A stretch of DNA of 18,171 nucleotides from Rhodosalinus sp046542825 (GTDB lineage: Bacteria; Pseudomonadota; Alphaproteobacteria; Rhodobacterales; Rhodobacteraceae), in NCBI RefSeq assembly GCF_046542825.1, contig NZ_JBKHAQ010000057.1, positions 1-18,171 of the forward strand, written 5' to 3'. The position numbers and the translations under genes were made by a program. Shown here piece after piece: positions 12,786 to 18,171 of the stretch (positions are counted from its first letter, which is position 1; every line of letters starts with the position of its first letter). A model generated the notes under the pieces. It worked only from the letters and a program-made list of their open reading frames with translations. It had not been told where the DNA came from and did no database searches.

Positions 12786-14021
12786 TCAGCCGCCGCGCGC
12801 GGCGCGATACCAGGCCACCAGCGCGGCGCGCTCTTCGGGCTCCATCCACGTCAGGTTGCCGGGCGGCATCGCGTGGCTCACCCCGGCCTGCAGGTAGATG
12901 TCGCGCGCGTGGCGCGCGATGTCTGCTGGCGTCTCCAGCACCACGCCCTTGGGCGGCCAGTGCAGGCCGGCCCAGACCGGCTCGCGCGCGTGGCACATCG
13001 AGCAGCGCCCCAGCACCGCCGCTTCCGCCTCTGAGAAACCCGCTGCGGCGATCATCCCGGCCTCGGCCGCTGTGGGATCGCGGTCGACTGCCTGAAGCGC
13101 CTGCTCGCCCCGCATCGGCGCGGTCGAGAGCCAGGCGATCAGCAGGAAGATCACGGCCGTGGCAGCCCAGGTCCAGTTCGGGTGGCCCTTCCGCGCGTGC
13201 ATCGTGTTGAAGTAGTGCCGGATCGTCACGCCCATCAGGAACACCAGCGCCGCGATGAGCCAGGCCCATTCGGTGCCGAAGGCCAGCGGGTAATGGTTCG
13301 ACAGCATCAGGAAGATCACCGGCAGGGTGAGATAGTTGTTGTGGGTCGAGCGCAGCTTGGCGATCTGCCCGTATTTCGGCTCCGGCGTGCGCCCGGCCTT
13401 GAGGTCGGCCACCACGATCCGCTGATTGGGCATGATCACGAGAAAGACGTTGGCCGTCATGATCGTCGCGGTGAAGGCGCCCAGGTGCAGTAGCGCGGCC
13501 CGCCCGGTAAAGATCTGGTTGAGCGTCCAGGACATCACCAGGATCAGCCCGAAGAGGATCAGCATCAGCAGCGTGGGCCGGTCCCCCAGCCGCGACTTGC
13601 ACAGCGCGTCGTAGATCACCCAGCCCACCGCGATCGAGCCCGCCGAGAGCGCGATCGCCTGCCAGATCGCCAGATCGGCTTTCGACGGGTCGATCAGGTA
13701 GAGCTCGGCCCCCGCCCAGTAGAGCACCGCCAGCAGTGCCGCACCGGACAGCCAGGTCGCGTAGCTTTCCCATTTGAACCAGGTCAGGTGCTCGGGCATC
13801 CGCTGGGGCGCGACGGCATATTTCTGGACGTGGTAGAATCCCCCGCCGTGCACCTGCCACTCTTCGCCGGTCACACCGCGCGGCATCCCGGTCGCCCGCG
13901 TGAGTCCCAGGTCGAGCGCGATGAAATAGAACGACGTGCCGATCCAGGCCATCGCGGTGATGACATGCAGCCAGCGAAGCGCAAAGCCCGCCCAGTCCCA
14001 GAGAATGGCAAAGTCCAGCAT
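12786..14021 (-). CDS. puuD: Membrane urate hydroxylase with C-terminal cytochrome c domain
   Basis: A 411-residue inner-membrane protein matching PuuD, which oxidises urate to 5-hydroxyisourate and passes electrons to a cytochrome c rather than to oxygen directly. About eight hydrophobic segments span residues 10-300 (for example LHVITAMAWIGTSFYFIAL, LTLPVIFLMLSNHYPLAF). Conserved polar stretches include HGGGFYHVQKYAV and STHNNYLTLP. The C-terminal part is a cytochrome c domain: CSMCH at 340-344 binds haem and Met385 in AMPPGN is the probable axial ligand. The ATG at 14021 (MLDFAILWDW) is chosen over 14099, which adds a non-family leader. It is divergent from chrA. No other urate-pathway gene (hydroxyisourate hydrolase, OHCU decarboxylase, allantoinase) is in the window. 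Confidence 0.92.
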   Translation of the reverse strand: MLDFAILWDWAGFALRWLHVITAMAWIGTSFYFIALDLGLTRATGMPRGVTGEEWQVHGGGFYHVQKYAVAPQRMPEHLTWFKWESYATWLSGAALLAVLYWAGAELYLIDPSKADLAIWQAIALSAGSIAVGWVIYDALCKSRLGDRPTLLMLILFGLILVMSWTLNQIFTGRAALLHLGAFTATIMTANVFLVIMPNQRIVVADLKAGRTPEPKYGQIAKLRSTHNNYLTLPVIFLMLSNHYPLAFGTEWAWLIAALVFLMGVTIRHYFNTMHARKGHPNWTWAATAVIFLLIAWLSTAPMRGEQALQAVDRDPTAAEAGMIAAAGFSEAEAAVLGRCSMCHAREPVWAGLHWPPKGVVLETPADIARHARDIYLQAGVSHAMPPGNLTWMEPEERAALVAWYRAARGG

Positions 14022-14270
14022 CTGCTGCCCCGGTCGATGAGTCCCATCGGCATAGCCCTGCCAGGCTGCAGAGGAAAGGGCCGGGCCGCACGGCGGCATC
14101 CCCTGGGCGACGTGGCAGGAACGAGTGCCGCCCGTTGCATCCGCAGACCACGTTCGAGCAGCGAACCCGAAGGCGCCGGCGTGTGCCCGCGACAGGACGA
14201 TACGCGCTTTCGGAGCCGTGGCGATGCGCTATCACCTTCCTGTCATGTCAGATCCCTAGGGGCGGTGGTC

Positions 14271-15527
14271 ATGCCAGAGGCCGTGCTTTCCGAAATCACC
14301 CGCATCTTCCTGCGCATCGGCGTGCTCGGCTTCGGCGGGCCGGCGGCGCAGATCTCGCTCATGCACCGCGAACTGGTGGAAGAGCGCGGCTGGCTCTCGG
14401 AAGAGGAATACCTGCGCGCGCTGGGCTTCTGCATGGTGCTGCCGGGGCCGGAGGCGATGCAGCTTGCCACCTATGCCGGCTGGCGTCTCCGGGGCGTGCC
14501 GGGGGGCCTGATCGCGGGCGGGCTTTTCGTGGCGCCGGGGGCGCTGGCGATCGGGCTGCTGGCGGCGGGATACATCGCCTTCGGCGAGGTGCCTCTGGTG
14601 CAGGCCGTCTTCGCCGGGATCCAGGCGGCGGTCGTGGCGATCGTGCTGCAGGCGCTCCTGCGACTGGGCCGGAAGGCGCTGCGCGGCCCTGCGGACTGGG
14701 CTGTGGCGGCGCTGTCCTTCGCGGCGATCTTCGTGCTCGGGCTGCCGTTTCCCGCGATTCTCGCCGCTGCCGCGCTCTGGGGCGCCTGGGCCGCGCGCAA
14801 CGCGCCCGCCGGCCCGGCCCCGCCGCCGGCAGAGCGGCCGCGCACGCTGGCGACCGTCGCGCTCTGGGGCGCACTCTGGGCCGCGCCGCTGGTGCCGCTG
14901 TGGGCGGCCGGCGCGGCCTTCCTGACGGAGCTCGCGCTTTTCTTCGGCTGGCTCGCGCTGGTCACCTTCGGCGGGGCCTACGCCGTGCTCGCCTACATGA
15001 CGCAGGCCGTCGTGGGCGAATTCGGCTGGCTGACGACGGCGCAGATGATCGACGCGCTGGGGCTGGCCGAGACGACGCCCGGCCCCCTGATCCTGGTGAC
15101 GCAGTTCGTGGGGCACCTGGCCGGTCACGCGCAGGGCGGCTGGGCGCTGGGTCTTCTCGCGGGCCTCATCGTGGTCTGGATGACCTTCGTGCCCTGCTTT
15201 CTCTGGATCTTCGCGGGGGCGCCTTACGTCGAGGCGCTGGCGGCACGGCCCAGGCTTCAGGGCGCGCTCAAGGGTATCACAGCCGCGGTGGTGGGGGTGA
15301 TCCTCAACCTTGCGCTGTGGTTCGCTTTGCACGTCCTTTTCGCGGAGATGCGCGAGGGGCCTGGCATGCTTGCCGCGCCGGTGCCTGTCTGGTCCAGTCT
15401 TCAGCCCGTCGAGGCGGCGCTGGTGGCGCTGGCGCTGGGGCTGATCCTGTGGCGCGGCATGGGGGTGGCCGCGGCGATCGCGACGATGGGCGCGGCAGGG
15501 GCGGCGGCGGGAGTGGCGCTGGGCTGA
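14271..15527 (+). CDS. chrA: Chromate transporter, CHR family
   Basis: A 418-residue inner-membrane transporter of the long, two-domain ChrA type, which exports chromate using the proton gradient. Each half has the CHR signature. In the N-terminal half these are GVLGFGGPAAQISLMHRELV and MVLPGPEAMQLATYAGWRLR; in the C-terminal half LVTFGGAYAVLAYMTQAVVG and ETTPGPLILVTQFVGHLAG. About ten to twelve hydrophobic helices follow, with a Pro/Ala-rich linker (APAGPAPPPAERPRT) between the halves. The ATG at 14271 has GGGGCGG upstream and opens with the family start MPEAVLSEITRIFLRIG; the long upstream reading from 13788 overlaps puuD antisense. No chrB regulator is adjacent. Substrate assignment rests on family only; some CHR proteins have other roles. 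Confidence 0.9.
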   Translation: MPEAVLSEITRIFLRIGVLGFGGPAAQISLMHRELVEERGWLSEEEYLRALGFCMVLPGPEAMQLATYAGWRLRGVPGGLIAGGLFVAPGALAIGLLAAGYIAFGEVPLVQAVFAGIQAAVVAIVLQALLRLGRKALRGPADWAVAALSFAAIFVLGLPFPAILAAAALWGAWAARNAPAGPAPPPAERPRTLATVALWGALWAAPLVPLWAAGAAFLTELALFFGWLALVTFGGAYAVLAYMTQAVVGEFGWLTTAQMIDALGLAETTPGPLILVTQFVGHLAGHAQGGWALGLLAGLIVVWMTFVPCFLWIFAGAPYVEALAARPRLQGALKGITAAVVGVILNLALWFALHVLFAEMREGPGMLAAPVPVWSSLQPVEAALVALALGLILWRGMGVAAAIATMGAAGAAAGVALG

Positions 15528-15596
15528 GACCGGCGCGAGCCTCTTTCATCTTGCCTCGAATCCCCTATGCTCCGACTCGTTTGTGGCGGAGAGGGC

Positions 15597-16064
15597 ATGG
15601 TGGAGAGCATCGACTATGGCAGGCTCATGCATCGCGCGATGCGCGACCTGATCCGCCATGTGCTGGATCAGGTCGCGCGCGACGGCCTGCCGGGCGAGCA
15701 TCACTTCTTCATCACCTTCGACACGCAGCATCCCGAGGTCGGAATCGCCCCGTGGTTGCGTGAGCGCTACCCCGACGAGATGACCATCGTCATGCAGCAC
15801 TGGTTCGAGGGGCTGGTGGTGGACGACGACGGTTTCGCAGTCACGCTGAGCTTCGGCAATCAGCCCGAGCGGCTCGAGGTGCCCTTCGATGCGCTGCGCA
15901 CCTTCGTCGATCCGTCGGTCGAGTTCGGCCTGCGCTTCGAAAGCACGGGCGAGCGCGAAGAGTCGCCGCAGCCCGACGTCCCGCCCGAGGATCCCTCGCC
16001 CGACGACGACGAGACGCCGAAAAGGGACGCAGACGTCGTCAGCCTCGACCGCTTCCGCAAGTGA
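15597..16064 (+). CDS. sspB: SspB-type ClpXP adaptor (alphaproteobacterial form)
   Basis: A 155-residue adaptor that tethers ssrA-tagged and other substrates to the ClpXP protease. The substrate-binding fold is recognisable from GEHHFFITFDTQHPEVGI, YPDEMTIVMQHWFEGLVVDD, FAVTLSFGNQPERLEVPFDA and TFVDPSVEFGLRF. A disordered acidic linker (about 117-145) follows. The C-terminus VVSLDRFRK is the short basic-hydrophobic peptide that docks on the ClpX N-domain. The ATG at 15597 (MVESIDYGRLM) is preferred, with GGAGAGGG just upstream; the ATG at 15567 would add ten unsupported residues. It lies between chrA (69 bp) and fumC (63 bp) on the same strand. A weak promoter-like pair is seen before it (CTTTCA 15543-15548, TATGCT 15566-15571, 17 bp apart). 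Confidence 0.9.
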   Translation: MVESIDYGRLMHRAMRDLIRHVLDQVARDGLPGEHHFFITFDTQHPEVGIAPWLRERYPDEMTIVMQHWFEGLVVDDDGFAVTLSFGNQPERLEVPFDALRTFVDPSVEFGLRFESTGEREESPQPDVPPEDPSPDDDETPKRDADVVSLDRFRK

Positions 16065-16067
16065 GCG

Positions 16068-16096
16068 TTGCCCTCGCGCGGGCCGCGCGCTAGACC
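16068..16096 (+). promoter_or_regulatory. Candidate promoter for fumC
   Basis: TTGCCC (16068-16073) and TAGACC (16091-16096) are exactly 17 bp apart, directly after the sspB stop. The predicted start near 16103 leaves about 25 bases before the fumC ATG, containing the AAGGAGGAG site. Confidence 0.4.
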
Positions 16097-16127
16097 GCGT
16101 GCGGCCGCAGACGCGAAGGAGGAGCGT

Positions 16128-17525
16128 ATGACCGCGACGCGCACGGAAACCGACAGCTTCGGCCCGCTCGAGGTGCCGGCCGACCGCTACTGGGGCGCAC
16201 AGACGCAGCGGTCGATCCTCAACTTCCCCATCGGGTGGGAGCGGCAGCCGGTCGCCATCGTCCGCGCGCTGGGCGTCATCAAGAAGGCCTGCGCGCAGGC
16301 CAACACGCGGATGGGCAAGCTGGACCGGACGGTGGGCGAGGCGATCCAGCAGGCCGCGCAGGAGGTCGTTGACGGCAAGCTCGACGACCATTTCCCGCTG
16401 GTGGTCTGGCAGACGGGTTCCGGCACGCAGTCCAACATGAATGCCAACGAGGTGATCGCCAACCGCGCGATCGAGATCCTGGGCGGCGAGATGGGCTCGA
16501 AGGATCCGGTCCACCCCAACGACCACTGCAACATGGGGCAGTCGTCGAACGACACCTTTCCCACCGCCATGCACATCGCCACCGCCATGATGGCGCGCGA
16601 CGTGACCCTGCCGGGGCTGAGGAAGCTGCACGCGGCGCTCGAAGAGAAGCGCGCGGCCTTCGACCACATCATCAAGATCGGGCGCACCCACACGCAGGAC
16701 GCCACGCCGCTGACGCTGGGGCAGGAGTTCTCGGGCTATGTCCACCAGGTGGCGATGGGGATCGGGCGGGTCGAGAGCGCGCTCTGCCACATCCACGAGC
16801 TTGCCCAGGGCGGCACGGCCGTGGGCACCGGGCTCAACACCGTCGAGGGCTGGGCCGAAGAGGTCGCGGCGAACATCGCACAGATCACCGGCCTGCCCTT
16901 CGTCACCGCGCCGAACAAGTTCGAGGCGCTGGCAGCCCACGACGCGATGGTGCAGATGTCCGGCGCGCTGAAGACCGTCGCGGCGAGCCTCTACAAGATC
17001 GCCAACGACATCCGCTTCCTCGGCTCCGGGCCGCGCTGCGGGCTGGGCGAGCTGATCCTGCCGGAAAACGAGCCGGGCAGCTCGATCATGCCGGGCAAGG
17101 TGAACCCCACGCAGTGCGAGGCGCTGACGCAGGTCTGCGCGCATGTCATGGGCAACGATGCCGCCGTCGGCTTCGCCGGCAGCCAGGGGCATTTCGAGCT
17201 GAACGTCATGAAGCCGATGATGGCCTACAACGTGCTGCAGTCCATGCAGCTGATCGGCGACGCCTGCTCCGCTTTCACCGACAATCTGGTCGAAGGGCTT
17301 CGGGCCGACGAGGCGCGGATCGACAGGCTGATGCGCGAGTCGCTGATGCTGGTGACCGCGCTCGCGCCCGAGATCGGCTATGACAACGCAACCACGGTCG
17401 CCAAGACCGCGCACAGGAACGGCACGACGCTGAAGGAAGAGGCGATCCGCCTGGGCTTCGTGGACGAGGCGACCTTCGAGCGCGTCGTGCGGCCGGAAAA
17501 CATGGTGGGGCCGAAGCCCGCCTGA
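16128..17525 (+). CDS. fumC: Class II fumarate hydratase
   Basis: A 465-residue, oxygen-stable fumarase that interconverts fumarate and malate in the citric acid cycle, a cytosolic tetramer. The substrate-binding segments are SGTQSNMNANEVIANRA, GQSSNDTFPTAMH and GRTHTQDATPL, the last carrying His188. The family signature GSSIMPGKVNPTQCEA carries Ser318 on the catalytic loop. The length and N-terminus (MTATRTETDSFGPLEVPADR) are standard. The ATG at 16128 follows a near-perfect AAGGAGGAG. A promoter-like pair lies just upstream, so it may be expressed independently of sspB. Three very small genes follow, the first 15 bp downstream, probably as part of the same transcript. Confidence 0.97.
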   Translation: MTATRTETDSFGPLEVPADRYWGAQTQRSILNFPIGWERQPVAIVRALGVIKKACAQANTRMGKLDRTVGEAIQQAAQEVVDGKLDDHFPLVVWQTGSGTQSNMNANEVIANRAIEILGGEMGSKDPVHPNDHCNMGQSSNDTFPTAMHIATAMMARDVTLPGLRKLHAALEEKRAAFDHIIKIGRTHTQDATPLTLGQEFSGYVHQVAMGIGRVESALCHIHELAQGGTAVGTGLNTVEGWAEEVAANIAQITGLPFVTAPNKFEALAAHDAMVQMSGALKTVAASLYKIANDIRFLGSGPRCGLGELILPENEPGSSIMPGKVNPTQCEALTQVCAHVMGNDAAVGFAGSQGHFELNVMKPMMAYNVLQSMQLIGDACSAFTDNLVEGLRADEARIDRLMRESLMLVTALAPEIGYDNATTVAKTAHRNGTTLKEEAIRLGFVDEATFERVVRPENMVGPKPA

Positions 17526-17540
17526 GGGGGAGGCCGCGCG

Positions 17541-17720
17541 ATGGCCGAACAGCCGATCAACCTGAACCGCTACCGCAAGGCGAAGGCACGGGCCGAGGCG
17601 AAGCGGCAGTCCGACGAGAACGCGGTGAAGTTCGGCCGCAGCAGGGCCGAACGCGCCCGCACCCGTGCCGAGGCCGAAAGGATCTCCCGCGCGCTCGACG
17701 GGCTCAGGCACGAGGAATGA
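17541..17720 (+). CDS. DUF4169 family small basic protein
   Basis: A 59-residue, highly charged protein matching the DUF4169 family of alphaproteobacteria, function unknown. It opens MAEQPINLNRYRKAKARAEA, the family hallmark, and continues with NAVKFGRSRAERARTRAEAE. The whole chain after residue 10 looks like one long helix rich in Arg, Lys and Ala. It starts 15 bp after fumC with a GGGGGAGG site and its TGA overlaps the next start (ATGA, 17717-17720), so it is translationally coupled to the ribbon-helix-helix gene. The basic helix could bind nucleic acid; that is inference. Confidence 0.85.
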   Translation: MAEQPINLNRYRKAKARAEAKRQSDENAVKFGRSRAERARTRAEAERISRALDGLRHEE

Positions 17721-17944
17721 CCGGGCGTCCGGTCAAGCGCTCGCTCACGCTGCGGGGCCACCGCACCTCGGTCTCGCTCGAGGAAGAGTTCTGGCAGGCA
17801 TTCCGCGCGATCGCGAAAGCACGCGGCAAGACCGTCAACGGCCTGGCGACGGAGGTGGACGAGGCGCGCGGGGCGGATGCGGGTCTCGCCTCGGCGATCC
17901 GGGTCTTCGTGTTGCGGCAGTACCGGGGGCAGGACGATGGATGA
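17717..17944 (+). CDS. Ribbon-helix-helix domain protein
   Basis: A 75-residue protein with a probable ribbon-helix-helix DNA-binding fold of the RHH_4 type (PF13467). The strand segment is KRSLTLRGHRTSVSLEEEFW, the helices AFRAIAKARGKTVNGLATEV and SAIRVFVLRQYRGQ. The RTSVSLE motif and the ARGKTVN turn are the usual landmarks. It overlaps the DUF4169 gene by 4 bp and slyX by 8 bp. No separate promoter or toxin partner is seen, so it does not look like a toxin-antitoxin antidote. DNA binding is expected from the fold; targets are unknown. Confidence 0.82.
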   Translation: MTGRPVKRSLTLRGHRTSVSLEEEFWQAFRAIAKARGKTVNGLATEVDEARGADAGLASAIRVFVLRQYRGQDDG

Positions 17945-18143
17945 CGCGCGGCTGGAACGCATCGAGCGACATCTCGCGGAACTGATGCGCGCCGTCGAGG
18001 ACCTGTCCGATACGGCGGCGCGGCAGGAGACCGACCTCGCGCGACTCGCCCGGCGGGTCGAGATGCTGATGGCGCGCGAAGCCGAACGGGAGGCGGGCGA
18101 GGGCTCTGCCAGCTTGTCGGACCGCAGGCCGCCGCACTGGTGA
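17937..18143 (+). CDS. slyX: SlyX family protein
   Basis: A 68-residue coiled-coil protein of the SlyX family, widely conserved and of unknown function. Heptad-like spacing is visible from ARLERIERHLAELMRAVEDL through RQETDLARLARRVEMLMARE. The C-terminus RRPPHW matches the PPHY/PPHW end typical of SlyX. The ATG lies inside the end of the ribbon-helix-helix gene (ATGGATGA, 17937-17944), implying translational coupling. In enterobacteria slyX is near slyD and slyA; here it is the last of three tiny genes behind fumC. Confidence 0.85.
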   Translation: MDDARLERIERHLAELMRAVEDLSDTAARQETDLARLARRVEMLMAREAEREAGEGSASLSDRRPPHW

Positions 18144-18155
18144 GTTCCCGAGCGT

Positions 18156-18171
18156 CGGCCCTTGCGGGCCG
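18156..18171 (+). terminator. Hairpin after slyX, at the window edge
   Basis: CGGCCC (18156-18161) and GGGCCG (18166-18171) form a 6-bp stem around TTGC, 12 bp after the slyX stop. The window ends at the stem, so a longer stem or a T-run cannot be judged. Confidence 0.45.

Noticed and set aside
14224..14259. An 11-codon upstream reading frame ending 11 bp before chrA
   Set aside because: No clear ribosome-binding site and no Cys, Met or other substrate-related codon cluster that would suggest a leader peptide. Such short frames are common by chance.
15546..17711. A 721-codon open frame on the minus strand opposite sspB and fumC
   Set aside because: It mirrors fumC codon structure in high-GC DNA and shows His/Arg/Asp-rich, low-hydrophobicity sequence with no family motif. 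fumC and sspB on the other strand are certain.
17717..18143. Toxin-antitoxin pair suggested by a ribbon-helix-helix gene followed by an overlapping small gene
   Set aside because: The second gene is SlyX, with its coiled coil and PPHW end, and shows no toxin fold. The module sits in a housekeeping operon without mobile-element signs.
1..18171. Mobile elements, CRISPR arrays, tRNA or rRNA genes
   Set aside because: I looked for transposase motifs, terminal repeats, regularly spaced repeats and tRNA-like cloverleaf ends (GGTTCGA..CCA) and found none I could support.

Overview
This 18.2-kb window is chromosomal DNA from a high-GC alphaproteobacterium, most likely Rhodobacterales (Rhodobacteraceae, Roseobacter-like). 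I base this on codon usage, on the alphaproteobacterial type of SspB, and on the small companion genes (DUF1244, DUF4169, SlyX). This is recognition by eye, not a database search. I see no insertion sequence, phage gene, CRISPR array, tRNA or rRNA; almost all of the DNA is compact core genome.

Layout. 1-1263 (-): fabD (cut by the window edge) preceded by a 77-residue membrane protein. 1395-2814 (+): the rpsF-rpsR-rplI ribosomal operon, with a promoter, a structured leader that fits the S6:S18 autoregulatory element, and a terminator-like hairpin. 2932-5386 (+): a regulatory and quorum-sensing block made of an XRE-type repressor, a LuxR-type receptor and a LuxI-type acyl-homoserine-lactone synthase. 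The synthase carries an unusual ~100-residue C-terminal extension. 5439-9939 (-): tig, bacterioferritin, pheS, rplT, rpmI and a small membrane protein. 9966-11411 (-): pyk, in line with the small membrane protein. 11511-12623 (+): an N-formylglutamate amidohydrolase-family protein and a DUF1244 protein. 12786-14021 (-): puuD, a membrane urate hydroxylase with a cytochrome c domain. 14271-15527 (+): chrA. 15597-18143 (+): sspB, fumC, and a tightly packed set of three tiny genes (DUF4169, ribbon-helix-helix, slyX).

Functionally the window mixes protein synthesis and quality control (S6, S18, L9, L20, L35, PheS, trigger factor, SspB), central metabolism (FabD, pyruvate kinase, fumarase) and accessory functions (quorum sensing, iron storage, urate oxidation, chromate export). 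The most interesting part is the luxR-luxI locus. LuxI has all the canonical catalytic residues. It then continues through three in-frame 18-bp tandem repeats into a helical module that has its own Shine-Dalgarno sequence and ATG. An inverted repeat upstream could mask the luxI ribosome-binding site. Other points are a bacterioferritin that keeps all six ferroxidase ligands but has Arg where the haem ligand Met52 should be, and a puuD with no other purine-catabolism gene in view.
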